Assembly (NCBI RefSeq): GCF_947179165.1 | Contig: NC_077241.1 | Location: 34,405,246-34,469,245, forward strand | Origin: Solanum dulcamara | Lineage: Eukaryota > Streptophyta > Magnoliopsida > Solanales > Solanaceae | Reading direction: 5' to 3' | DNA: 64,000 nt | Part shown: positions 22,859 through 34,445 of the stretch, one piece after another | Layout: every line of letters starts with the position of its first letter | How positions within the stretch are numbered: the first letter of the stretch is position 1 | Made by a program: the position numbers and the translations under genes | The notes under the pieces: generated by a model | Database searches by the model: none | What the model was told of the DNA's origin: nothing | What the model saw: the letters and a program-made list of their open reading frames with translations, nothing else

Positions 22859-23975
22859 ATGCCTCGTGGAAGAGCCCCTCTAAGAGCAAAGGTTGACAAT
22901 GAAGAACAAGCTCATTAGGTTCTCGATGTCCCGCATCATGAGTAAGGGGCAACCCATCCCGAGTTTCGCAATGTCATTATGTTATTTTCACAAGACAAAG
23001 CCAACCAATGGCATTAAGGTGTACCTCTTCCTCAAGTACAAAATCTAGTCTCTAGGATTCGGGATTTCCAAAGGATAAATCCGCTCGAGTTCGATGGTAC
23101 TAAATTAGATGAGGAACCTAATGAGCTCATTGATGATGTATATCAAATTTTGGCTAACATGGGTGTGCACCGAATGAGAAAGCCGATCTAGTGTCCTACA
23201 ACTTAAAGGTGTAGCTTGAGTATGGTATGATCAATGGGTTGTTGAGAGGGGTGAAAAAATAAGGCCGCTAGGATGGAAAGAGTTCGAAGGCGCCTTCCTA
23301 GAATGCTTCTTCCCATTGGAGCTAAGGGAGACCATAATCCAAGAGTTCATCAACCTCTGTCAAGGGAGTATGAGTGTGAGGGAGTAAGCACTAAAATTCA
23401 TAAAATTATTTAAGTATGCTCCCTTTATGGTCTCCGACCCCCGATCAAGGATGAGTAAATTTATTTCCAGTTTGTCAAGATTGATGTCCAAGGAGTGTAA
23501 AATAGCCATATTGGTCAAGGAGATGGACATCTCCCGGTTAATAACATATGCCGAACAAATCGAAGAAGAGAAGTTGAGGGAGAGGTCTAGAGGGTTTAAG
23601 AAAGCTTAAGTGGATGGTAAAGTGTTTAACCCTCAAAGATTCGGCTATGGTAGCAATGGAAAAGGCCACAGTGGGAAACCGTATGTGGGACAAGTTTCCA
23701 CCAATACTCCTCCTTCTAAGTTCTACAAAGACAAGGGTCCAAATCCAATGGCCCTAGGAGAGAATATTGGTGCCCAAGATTTCCCCCCGTGCAAGAAATG
23801 TGGGAAGACCCACAAAGGAAAGTGCTTGGCAGGCTCAAATACATGCTTCAAATATGGAAAACTCGATCACCATGATAGGGATTGTAGAGATGGTGGTGGT
23901 GGTAGGCCTTAAGGTTGAGTTGCTCATGGCCAAGAAGATCAGGGAGGTGGCCAATGCACCAACCGTTTCTATGCC
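22859..23975 (+). pseudogene. gag: Gag with zinc knuckle (element D)
   Basis: The start ATG at 22859 opens the word MPRGRAPLRAK, a typical basic gag start, and a stop follows after 19 residues. The gag domain is recognisable at 23250-23600: FFPLELRETIIQEF, SVRE, MSKFISSLSRLMSKECKIAI, MDISRLITYAEQIEEEK. The next frame segment (23610-23912) has two Cys-rich words: CKKCGKTHKGKC and a zinc knuckle CFKYGKLDHHDRDC, whose second Cys is Tyr. A frameshift near 23165 and stops at 23386 and 23607 break it. Confidence 0.85.
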
Positions 23976-24428
23976 TTGCATGGGAGACAAGAGGTTGAGA
24001 AAGCACTAGATATTGTTACTGGTATGTTAAAGATCTTTAATTTTGATATATATGCTTTGTTGGACCAGACTGTAAACTTATTGCTTGTCACTCCATTCTT
24101 AGCTAATAGGTTTGATATATTGCTCGAAATGTTAATAGAGCCTTATTTGGTATCTTCCCCTGTGGGTGAGTCGGTTGTGGTTGGAAAATTCTATAAGGGT
24201 TGTCCCATGTCCATCTTGCATAAAGTTGTCCCTTGTGATCTCATAGAGTTTGACATGGAATATTTTGATATTATACTTGGGATAGGTTTTTTTACATGCA
24301 TTTTATGCTTTCATAGATTGTAGGACTCATCGAGTCAAGTTCCAATTTCCAAATGAGTTCGTTCTTGAATAGGTGGGTCTTGATCCGATAGTGAAGGTAA
24401 GTTCATTTCTTGTCTTAACGACCAGAAA
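23976..24428 (+). pseudogene. pol: Aspartic protease (element D)
   Basis: An open segment at 23976-24323 carries YALLDQTVNLLLVTPFLANRFD, SSPVGESVVVGKFYKGCPM and FDIILGIGF, in the order of Ty3/Gypsy protease. The active-site DxG is changed to Asp-Gln-Thr, so it should be inactive even where the frame is open. Confidence 0.75.
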
Positions 24429-25280
24429 TTGATTGCTAAGTGTTGTATTTACCAAATTGTGAGGATTAGGGATGTCAACTCTGAAAGTCCTCATCTTGAG
24501 TCAGTTCCCGTAGTCAATGAGTTTCGCAATGTCTTTTTCGATGACCTTCCTAGTGTTTCTCCTAAAATAAAAGTCATTTTTGGTATCAATCATCTCCCTG
24601 ATACCCAACCTATCTCTTTTCCTCCTTACCAAATGGCCCCAATGGAATTGAAAGTGTTGAAGGAACAATTAAAAGACTTGTTGGAGAAGGGGTTAATAAG
24701 GTCTAGCATCTGTTCATGGGGTGCATCCGTATTGTTTGTAAGGAAGAAATATGGGTCACTTAAAATATGCATAAACTACCACCAATTGAATAAGGTGACC
24801 ATTAAGACTAAGTACCCACTCCCTACAATAGATGACATGTTTGATCAATTGCATGGGGGAACCACTTCTCTAAGAGAGATCTTTGGTATGGTTATTAGCA
24901 ATTTAGGGTGAGGGAGTATGACATTCCCAAGATGGCATTCCGAACTACGTACGGTGACATCAAGTTTGTAGTGATGATTTTTAGGTTGACGATTGTGCCA
25001 ACAGTATTTATGGACCTAATGAATAGGGTATTCAAACCCTAACTTGATACTTTTTTCGTGGTGTTCATCAATGATGTTTTGATATACTCGCGAGGTGAGG
25101 AATAACATAAGAATCACTTGAGGGTTGTACTTAAAACATTGAGGGGTAGGCAACTATTTGCACAATTTAGCGAATGTGAATTTTTGTTGAAGGAGGTACC
25201 CTTCCTAGGTCATATAGTGTCCAGTGATGGGATTAAGGTTGATCCTAAGAAAACGGAGGCGATCAAGAATTGTTTCTAAG
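24429..25280 (+). pseudogene. pol: Reverse transcriptase (element D)
   Basis: A long open segment at 24429-24911 has [72 protein letters not shown]. The palm follows in another frame, with the catalytic box at about 25065 reading VFINDVLIYS: the first Asp of the Asp-Asp pair is Asn. The thumb words [17 protein letters not shown] follow to about 25260. A frameshift lies near 24885 and a stop in the LNP word near 25040. Confidence 0.85.
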
Positions 25281-25963
25281 GGTTTTCTTCCATCTAATCT
25301 CCTATGTCGAATTGACCCAAAAAGGCAAAATTCATATGGACGAATAAGTGTGAGAAGAGTTTCCAAACCTTGAAAGATTGACTTACCTCCGCTCCTATTT
25401 TAACTTTACTAGTAGGATTAGAAGGGTTTGTGGTTCATTGTGATACTTTAAAAATTGGTTTAGGTTGTGTCTTGACATAAAATGGTAAGGTTATAGCCTA
25501 TGCTTTTAGGACATTTAAAGTGCATGAACGTAACTACCCTACCCATGATCTTAAGTTGGCGGTCATAGTTTTTTCTTTAAAGATTTGGCTGCATCACCTT
25601 TATGGGGTGAATATGGATGTGTATACCGATTATAAAAGTATGCAATATGTGTTCACCCAAAGGTACCTCAATATAAGGCAAAGGAGGTGGCTAGTGCTCT
25701 TTAAGGATTACAACATGAGTTTGCATTATCATTTAGGTAAAGCCAATGTGGTTGCCGATGCACTTAGTAGGGTGTCTATGGGAAGTGTGGCTAATATGGA
25801 TGAAGGCAAGGGGGAGTTGGTGAAACATGTTCACCAGTTGGCTCGGTTAGAGATAAGATTGAGTGGTACCGATTGTGGTGGTATGGTTGTTCATAATGGG
25901 TCTGAATCCTCCATGTTGATGGATGTCAAGTCAAAACAAGACCTTAACCTGACACTTGTTTAG
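25281..25963 (+). pseudogene. pol: RNase H and linker (element D)
   Basis: An open segment at 25520-25963 has [22 protein letters not shown], where the catalytic Glu of the ELA word is Lys; VYTDYKSMQYVF with Asp kept; and the linker RRWLVLFKDYNMSLHYHLGKANVVADALSR. The upstream part (25300-25519) with the FVVHCD word is present in broken frames and ends in a stop in the VLTQNGKV-like word. Confidence 0.85.
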
Positions 25964-27342
25964 TCAAAGAAACTAGTGAAGGAAAATAAGAAAGAGGTGT
26001 TTTCACAATGGGGAGATGGGGTACTATATAACCAAGGTGGGTTATATATTCTGGATGTGGATGGCTTGAGGAGTTTAATCTTGATAGAGGCTAATAATTC
26101 ATCATACTCTATTCATCTTAGTTCGATGAAAATGTATTAAGACTTAAAGGAATTCTATTAGTGGGGTGACATGAATAAGGACATAGCAAGGTGTGTGTTT
26201 GAATATCCGAATTGCCAACAAGTGAAGGCTGAACATCAATGGCCGGGTTGCCTAACCCAAGAAATTTAAATCCCTACTTGTAAGTGGGAAGATATGAATA
26301 TGGATTTTATGGTGGGATTGCCTCATTCCTTGAAGTGTCATGATTTGATTTGGGTAAATATTGATAGAATGACCAAGTCGGCTCACTTCTTACCATTCAA
26401 GACTTCCTATAGGGCCGAAGACTATGCCAAGTTGTATATTCGGGAGTTGGTGAGGTTGCATGGTGTGCCATTATCAATCATTTCGGATCATGGTGCCTAA
26501 TTTTAGAGGTCATTTCAAAGGGGCCTCGAAACTAAGGTAAATTTAAGCACTGTATTCAATCCTCAAACTGATATGTAAGATGAAAGGACCATTCAAATAG
26601 TAGAGGAAATGTTAAGGTCTTTTGTGTTGGAGTTCAAAGGAAATTGGGATGATCACCTACCTCTCATCTAATTTGCCTATAATAATAGCTACCACTCAAG
26701 TATCGAGATGGAATCATTTGAGGCTTTGTATGGGAGACATTGTAGATCTCCAATTAGTTGGTTTAAGGTAGGTAAGATGGCTCTTTTTGGTCCTGATTTG
26801 GTACTTGATGCTTTAGAGAAGGTGAAGGTCATCATAGAAAGGTTTAAGATGGCTTGAAGTCATCAAAAGTCCTATTACAATACTAAAAGAAGGGGTCTTG
26901 AGTTTAATGTGGATGATTTGGTGTGTTTGAAGGTTTCACTAATGAAAGATGTGGTTTAGTTTGGTAAGAAAGGGAAATTGAGCCCTAAGTATGTAGGGCC
27001 TTATAGAGTCTTTAAGAGGGTTGACAAGGTTGCCTATGAGTTGGAATTGACTTCGGAAATGGCCGTGGTCCAGCCGGTGTTCCATGTGTCTATGTTGAGG
27101 AAATGTGTTGGAGATCCAAGTTCCATAGTAACCTTGTAGATAGTGAACGTTGAGGAGAATTTAACCTATGAAGAGGTTTCGATCGAACTTTTAGAAAGTC
27201 AAGTCAAGAGATTGAGGAACACAGAAGTTGCATTTGTTAAATTCCTTTGGAGAAATGAACAAGTTGAAAGTTCTATATTGTAAGCGGAAGTGGATATGAT
27301 GAAACTTTACCCTCATCTCTTTCATCCTACTCAAGCCTAAGG
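25964..27342 (+). pseudogene. pol: Integrase with chromodomain-like tail (element D)
   Basis: The zinc-binding N-terminus is near 26190 (FEYPNCQQVKAEHQ). The core opens at 26294-26500 with NMDFMVGLPHS, RMTKSAHFLPFKTSY and LHGVPLSIISDHGA, and the third catalytic Glu is kept in DERTIQ near 26585. The GRHCRSPI, KGKLSPKYVGPYRV, VHPVFHVSMLRK and SYEEV-like words continue in broken frames to the chromodomain-like tail. The frame ends FHPTQA at 27342. Stops at 26499, 26576 and several later positions. Confidence 0.85.
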
Positions 27343-27365
27343 TACTAGGTCAATCATGCTCAAGT

Positions 27366-29736
27366 ATTTAAGACATGTTCCTAGCTCACCCTCAAGCTTT
27401 AAGTGAATAGATACAAAAAGCAACTCAATAGTCTAAACACAATATAAGCTAGAAAGATAGGAGTATTGTTCTCATAACATGGAAACTCACTAATAGTAAT
27501 AGCCTTCAACAAATAACTTAGCCATAGAGAGGAGAGTGTGAAACAACACCAATCCCTATATGGTGATATCATGTAGGAAAAAGTATGCGTCAATACTTTG
27601 AATGTACTAAGTATGTGAGTATGCTAAATAATGAAGAACATCATGACATTTATAAGCAATATGTATAAGTGAATGTATGCACGAGAAAATATCATATGAA
27701 ATCTTAATATATTCTTTTTATTGGAAGATGACCGTAAATAACATTTAAGACCATGCGAGATATTATCTGGAATCCAACATTACCCTCTACATTGGCATGG
27801 GGAGACTACTTGCCAGGTATAACTCCGCCAACTTTAATCATTTCTTTAACTTTAACTTTAATGGCTAAATGTGGATCCACTAGCCTAAATAGCCTACAAG
27901 GGCTCCTATGTTAGCACATAGTTAATGAAATATGATACTTTACTTAAGGATCCCTTAGGTCGATCCCCATCTACATGCTACATTTGGTTCTAGATCAATC
28001 CCGCAGAATATATTTGAACATCATAAAAGCATAAGCATTGTATAGCTTTATACATCGAATCTTTATCGGTGAAATAGCTCATCAAAATATTTCATTTGAT
28101 TCAAGAAGTGAGAATTTTCCTTTCATATAGAATCCTATCTTTGGATAGAGAGCTCTTTCATAATCATTCAATCATCGACTCCCTTAAACATAGGTATTTG
28201 ATTCATAAACTTTCATTTGGAGTCAAGACCTTCATTTCAACTTCATTTCAAGAATAGGTAACTAGGTGGGTTCATTTCATAAACATCTTAAAATGCATTT
28301 AAACAATTCCTACACATATGAGAGTGCTGGAAATACATCAAAGTACACATCTCAAAACAACCTACCATTCACACTTTAAAACCACTTTCTAGCATTAATA
28401 TAGGTACCTTAAAAAATTATTCAATATATATCAATATAGGTAAATAAACTTCAAATATATCATGATCTATGCATTTAGAGTCATTATGTAAAACCACATA
28501 AGAAGTCATCATTTAGAATTTCAGATATCAAATGGAGAAGCATTTGGGCTCCATGGGTGGAAGAACCCATGGATGAAGCACACATTCCTTGGGAAAAACA
28601 AATCCCTAATGAAGACTTTAGAAGAAATGGAAACTTGGAAATGCCTTTAGATGAAACCCTAATCTTTTCTTGGAGTTATTGGGAGAGTTTGAGATGATAG
28701 AATTTGAGTGTCTCGAGTCTAAGTATGAAAAATGAGGTCTTGGAAGGATTTAGGATCTTTTGATGGAAGAATTCAGCCTGAAAATGACACCATTTAGTTT
28801 TAAAATGCAAAAGAGACCAAAATATCCCTTTAAAAATCTAGGTTGAATAAAATTCATGGGGACCCTTCACGGCGGGGTCCCGTGGTAAGGGACTTGGAAA
28901 ATATTTTGGAAAAGCCTGTAGGGTAAGTCTCTGTAGTTTCACCATGGAACCTCTTCAGGGTCCGTGAAGGGAATGACATGTCATGATAGGTGACCATGGA
29001 GCTAGTCCTATAGGAGGCCTATAGAGTGACCACCATGGGTCCATACCATGGTTCGTGGAGGATTCCACAATTCGCAGAGGTCATCCGTGGACCTTTTCCT
29101 TCAGAAATTTCCTAAAGGTCTTGGAGAGGGGTCACACACGAGGGGCTTCATGGTTCGTAGTGCTCACCATATTGCGTGTTCGTCTTTTGTGGTTTGTCCC
29201 CTAAAAGTATGAGTCTCTAAATCTCTACCACCATTGATCTCCATATTCCATGGTGCTTATCACAGCCTGTAATGGCTTTCGTGGTCATCACCTGGTGCCA
29301 ATTTTTTGTACTTTCTGAAAATTCATCTCTTGATCCTTTATATAGGACCTTCCATATTTTCAATGTCTTATACTGAAAAACCTTGAGAATTGAGTCTCTG
29401 AATCAACCCTACGACTCATTCTTATGATTCGTGCAAAGGTTTATGGGTTGTAGACCCAACCTATCCTATAATTTCTGAAAACTACAAGACTTGGGTTTTG
29501 GAAGTTTCTCTACGAGTAGGATCTACAACTCGTCAATTTTTCTACGAGTTGTAACTTCGCTTGTAGTCTCTCTTCCTCTATTAGTCAAATTTCAAACCTC
29601 AGAATCAGTCCTACGAGTGACTCCTACGACTTGTAGAATCACCCAAGACTCATAAGTCAACTCGTAGATTCTGAGGACAACCAAATTTTCTTGAAATCTT
29701 TCCTCGTTTCAACTTTTCAACTTCTAGGGTCTTACA
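27366..29736 (-). repeat. 3' LTR of element E (first family, outer tip lost)
   Basis: It ends with TCTTACA at 29730-29736, directly followed by the polypurine tract of element E. The outer end is truncated at about 27366, where element D stops, roughly 230 bp short of the LTR tip as judged from 6617-8587. Holds the CCATGG/CCGTGG cluster (28850-29300) and the CTACGA cluster (29400-29680). Close to 654-2163 from 28290 onward, and inverted relative to 20964-22640. Confidence 0.8.
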
Positions 29737-29999
29737 ATATCTCCTCCTTGGGGACATTCGTCATTGAATGAGATTCAACATACATGAAGGGACACAGAAA
29801 GAGAACTAAGAACCCAATCATGAATGTAATGGCACATCCAAAATGCATAGAACATGAAATTTTTTAAATTATCTTAAAACAAAACTTTAAAATCGATTTT
29901 CATGAACATGCATGCATATGGAGAACATAAAAAAACTGAAACATAGGAATTTAAGCGATTTGAATCAGAACAACCTAATATGTTCAGATTTAGTGGAAG

Positions 30000-31132
30000 G
30001 AAAAAGGTACGAATATTGCTTTATAATGTCCGCATCCGCTTCCCATGTAGCACTCTCTAGTTATTGATTTCTCCACAATACCTTGACGGAGCCTCCTCAT
30101 AGGTCAATTTCTTTTCAACACTGACATCTTCCAATGGCACAATAGAATCAGATCACCCTCAAACATTCTCAATATTGATACATGAAACACCGGATGAACC
30201 ATAGCAAATTCAAATGACAAGTCTAACCCATATGCCACCTTGCCAATACATTTCAATATCCTATAGTGTCCCACATACCTAGGATATTTCCTCTTCTTAT
30301 CGAAGCGCATTACACCCTTCATGGGTTAAACCTTTAATAATAACAATCATCTACATTAGGTCTCATTTCCTAATGTCCTAATATGATTTTTGGCGACTTT
30401 GAGACGTATTCAACCTCTCTCCTATGAGCCTCAACTACTCCATTGCATCCAACACTAAATCAGGACAAATTAATGCCATCTCACCCACTTCAAACCATCC
30501 TACTGGGGACCTATATCCTCTTCCATACAAGGTATCAAAAGGAGCCATTTGGATGCTAGAGTGATTGCTATTGGTGTAGGCAAACTCAGTCAATGGTAGA
30601 TTATCTCAACTTCCTTTGAAATCAATGACACATTCCCTTTAACGTATCTTCTGACATATGAATTGTTCTTTCGGCTTTGTCCTCCATTTTAGGGTGGAAA
30701 GAGACACTTAACTTAACTTTCGTACCAAGACACTTTTGAATAGACTTTCAAAAATGTGAAGTGAATTGAGTACCTCAATCCGATAAAATATATGCGGCAA
30801 CTTATGAATATATTCTTGGCATAATCTTTGGCACTATAACAAGTCTTCACCGGTCGAAAATATGCTGGCTTAGTCATTTTATCCACAACAACCCAAAGAG
30901 AATCATATTGTTTCTTAGTACAAGAAAAACCTATCACAAAGTCCATATTCACATTTGCCCACTTCGAAGTACAAATCTTAATATTTTGAGCTAAACCTCC
31001 CAGTTTGGATGCTCGACCTTCACTTGATGACAATTATGATACCTTGCCTCATAATCTTCTTTGTCCTTGTTCATGCTTCTACCAATATACTTCCCTTAGC
31101 TCATGATACAACTAGGTGGATCCTTGATGAAT
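30000..31132 (-). pseudogene. pol: Integrase with chromodomain-like tail (element E)
   Basis: The core start is seen at 30713-31033: NMDFVIGFSCTKKQYDSLWVVVDKMTKPAYF. The C-terminal domain at 30104-30322 has KGVMRFDKK, YPRYVGHYRILKCIGKVAYGLDL and VHPVFHVSILRM. The chromodomain-like tail follows in another frame after a small deletion. The zinc-binding N-terminus near 31030-31080 is damaged by deletions. The third catalytic Glu appears retained near 30665. Confidence 0.8.
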
Positions 31133-31905
31133 CTAATATTGAGAACTATGGGCCTTATCCAATATCAATTCACTTAGACCAATAATATTGGGTACACACA
31201 ACTGACCTTGATAATGAAGAATATCATCTCCCCTTTGGGAAAAAGCCTGAATGTTTTTTTTGGCAATTGACTTCTTCAATTCAACTAACACCGGGTCATT
31301 ACCTTTCTTAGCCTTAACTTCCACCACAATAGACGATTTCGAACCATTTTGAACAAGAACACCACCATTATTTGGATCAACCAAACAAATGCCTAAACAA
31401 GGCAATATATGTACATCCTTAAACAACTCTTTCTTACCCTTTTTAACATGGAAAACATTATTCATGGACAACCTATTATTTGCATTGGCAACCATACTAG
31501 CTTTACTCGGATGGTACAATACACTCATATTGTATTCCTTCAACCATTCGAGCCATCTCCTTTGTCGAATGTTCAAGTCCTTTTTGTTAAAAAAAATATT
31601 GCAAACTCTTGGGATCGGTAAACACATTCACATGGACACCATAAAGATAGTGTCTCCAAATCTTCAAAGCAAGAATAACTGCCACTAGTTCAAAGTCTTG
31701 AGTCGGCTAGTTTCTTTCATACACCTTAAGTTGCCTGGAAGCATAGGCTTTCATCTTACCATATTGCATTAACACACAACAAAGTCCTATTCTTGAGTAA
31801 TCATAATACACAACAAAGCTATCAGGCCCTTCCAATAAAATCAAAATAGGAGTGGTACTGACACGATTCTTCAACTCTTGGAAACTATTTTCACAAGCTT
31901 TCGAA
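31133..31905 (-). pseudogene. pol: RNase H and linker (element E)
   Basis: The linker at 31133-31627 reads DLNIRQRRWLEWLKEYNMSVLYHPSKASMVANANNRLS and later LHYQGQLCVPNIIGLSELILDKAHS, matching the RNase H to integrase connection in A. RNase H words (YASRQL-like, [13 protein letters not shown]) lie at 31620-31800 with stops and a frame change in a T/A run near 31590, the same homopolymer region that shifts element A. Confidence 0.8.
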
Positions 31906-32850
31906 CATTCGAACTTTACTTTCTTTTGGGTTTACTTGGTCAAAAGCGATGAAAACCCTTCAACAAAACCTTTTATAGTAACCGACTAAACCCAAGAAGC
32001 TCCTAAAAATCCTAAGGACACAGAGGTCTAGGACAATTCCTAACTGCCTCGATTTTCTTAAGATCAACCGTAATCCCTTCACCAGACAAAATATGACCAA
32101 GAAAATCAACTGATATCAACCAAAATTCACACTTGCTAAAGTTGGCAAATAACTGAAGATCTCTATGTACTTCCAACACTATCCTCAAATGATTGGCATG
32201 CTCTCCCTTACTCTAGGAGTAAACCAAAATATCATTAATAAGCACAATCATAAACATGTCCAAGTATTGCTTGAACACTCTATTCGTCGAGTCCATAAAC
32301 ATAGGGGAGGCATTGATTAGTCAAAAAAATATAACTAAAAATTCAAAATGGCCATACGTTGTTTGAAATGCCTTTTTGGAATATCATATTCCCTCAACCT
32401 TAGTTGGTGATAACCAAAATGGAGAACAATCTTAGAGAAGAAACTTTCCCCTTCCAATTGGTCAAATAAATCATCTATCCTTTGAATTGGAAATTATACT
32501 TTATGGTCATTTTGTTTAATTACCGATAGTCAATACATATACAAAGAGAACCATCCTTCTTTATAAAAAATAAAATGGGAGCACCCCATGGGGATATACT
32601 TTGTCTAATAATGGCCTTATTTAACAAATCTTTCAATTGATCATTTAAATCTTTTAGTTCCACTGGAGCAATTCAGTATGGAGGAATAGAAATAGGTCGA
32701 GTGTCGGGAAGAAGGTCTATGCCAAAGTAAATTTCTCTTTCAGGAGGAACACCAAGTAAATCATCGGGAAACACATCTAGAAACTAATTAACAATAGGGA
32801 GCGACTATAGAGTAGTGTCTTTGAATTTAGTATCCCTAACCCATACAAGA
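31906..32850 (-). pseudogene. pol: Reverse transcriptase (element E)
   Basis: RT is present over its whole length but in many frames. The catalytic box at about 32230-32260 reads VLINDILV: the first Asp of the pair is Asn, as in elements D and I. Thumb words (GHILSGEGI-like) lie near 32070. The N-terminal words [21 protein letters not shown] and [16 protein letters not shown] lie at 32580-32770. Confidence 0.8.
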
Positions 32851-33253
32851 TGGTAGATGCAACCTTTGAAAATCATTTTCCAAGATTTAAGGTACGGGAT
32901 GAACTGACCCCTATACACAGAATTACTACCCTACCATTCTTGGATCAGCTCCTTAGGAAATTGAAACCTTAACCATATGGTTTCTACAATCAATAGAAGC
33001 ATAACATACATATAGCCATAACATACCAAGAATAACATTGAAATCGGTCATATCAAGTTAAACTATATCACATGAAGTAACCTTGTGAAAAATCGAAATT
33101 GTATAATTTTTATAAACTCTTTTAGCCTCAACCGACTCACCTACGAGAGTATAAATGGAGAAAGGGTCCAAAAATATTTCGGGGCTGACATCAAATTACA
33201 TAGCCACATTAGGAGTAATAAAAGATATTTTTTACACCCGGATCAAGTAAGGC
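32851..33253 (-). pseudogene. pol: Aspartic protease (element E)
   Basis: Colinear with the protease of element A, between the RT start and the zinc knuckle. The YTLVGESVEAKRVY-like and VILGMLWLY-like words can be read on the minus strand. Stops and frame changes are present, and the active-site triplet region near 33235 reads Asp-Pro-Gly followed by a frame change. Confidence 0.6.
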
Positions 33254-34115
33254 TTAAACGTCATAGTTAAAGACCCATAACATATCGATAACAACATCAG
33301 GCGTCTCCTCCACCTCTTGTCTATCATAAAGAGCATAAAATTGATTATTGCATTGAACACCTTTTGGTTGAGCTTGTGCCCCTTGTAGAACATTCCCTCT
33401 ATGAGAAAGTTTTCCTTTAGGAAAACCTTCTTTTACTCTACATTCCCTAGCATGATGAAGCAACTTCCCATATCTATAGCATACATTCAATCCCACTAGA
33501 CACTCTTCCTTGAGATGCTTTCCATACTTCTTGCATGCAGGGATAGCTTGGCCATTTCAGACTCCTCCTAAAGGCTTAGGGTTGGACACCCTATCATTGT
33601 CAAACCTTGGAGCAGGATCATTTGAAGAACCTTGACTAGAATATATTTGGAAAAATTGAGGAACCCCACTATTACCGGACCTACCATAAGTGGAATCACC
33701 ACCATCGGTCCTTTCCTTTATAGACTTTCTAGCTTTCTCCCTTAGATTCTCATCATCTGTTTTCTATGCATGGGCCATGAGTCTAAGTTATCGATTTCCC
33801 TATTCAAGATAGCCATCTTGCACTCCTTTGATAGAAATCCGACATAGCCGAAATGAACTTATTCATACGATCTCTCGGGTCGACAACCATAATTGAGGAA
33901 TACTTTGACAATTGGGTGAACTTGAGGGCATACTCCTTCATACTCCTATCTCCTTTCTTGAGATTATTTAACTCTTGTATCTTTGCTTCCCTCAACTCCA
34001 ATGGAAAAAAGCGATCAAGAAACACTCTATTGAATTCTTTATGGGACCCGACTCTATAGGCCTCTCTATCCTTCATTGATCAAACCATATTTTAGAAACA
34101 CCCTTCAATTGGTAA
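33254..34115 (-). pseudogene. gag: Gag with zinc knuckle, N-terminus lost (element E)
   Basis: The gag domain at 33804-34076 has FNRVFLDRFFPLELREAKIQE and MKEYALKFTQLSKYSS. The zinc knuckle at about 33480 reads CYRYGKLLHHAREC, with Tyr in place of the second Cys. A basic, Gly/Ser-rich linker lies between them. The upstream coding part stops at the GTAGCCAACTCCGCC word at 34116-34130, after which LTR sequence begins. Confidence 0.85.
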
Positions 34116-34445
34116 GTAGCCAACTCCGCCCTCACAATGTCATGAACCGACCTAGGGTCTAGCCATAACACGATAATCAAAACCTCAAAGGTCTCTAAAC
34201 AAGCCTCTTGACATATTATAAAGAATATATGTCATGACCCGACCTAGGGACTAGTCGTAACACAATGATCGAAACCTTGAAGGTCTCCAACTAAGCCTCT
34301 TGTTCTATCATAAAGCATGCATAAGGTAAACTTAGTGCAAAATTAACATAAGAAGGACTCTAAATCATGAATACTAAAGAGTATGCAAATTTGACAACAT
34401 AGACTATAAACATATGTCCAACAGAATGCCTTAACTTCATGAAAA
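34116..34445. repeat. 330-bp tandem duplication, unit 1
   Basis: Unit 1 runs from GTAGCCAACTCCGCC at 34116 to GAAAA at 34445. Unit 2 repeats the same content from 34446 to 34775. Each unit contains the last bases of gag, the 92-bp duplicated LTR tip and about 200 bp more LTR. Differences between units are scattered substitutions, so the duplication is not very recent. Confidence 0.9.

Larger units (their letters stand above)
22641..27365 (+). mobile_element. Element D: Ty3/Gypsy interior without 3' LTR
   Basis: A nearly full-length plus-strand interior: leader with primer-binding site, gag, protease, RT, RNase H, integrase. After the end of pol at about 27342 there is no polypurine tract and no same-orientation LTR. 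Instead an inverted, first-family LTR begins at about 27366. Stops and frameshifts throughout. Confidence 0.85.
29737..34139 (-). mobile_element. Element E: Ty3/Gypsy internal region
   Basis: Minus-strand interior colinear with element A: polypurine tract, integrase, RNase H, RT, protease, gag. It shares with A the loss of the gag N-terminus, leader and primer-binding site, at what looks like the same breakpoint (the GCCAACTCCGCC word just before LTR sequence). Decay is heavy. Compared with A it has independent small deletions, for instance in the integrase tail near 30090. Confidence 0.85.
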
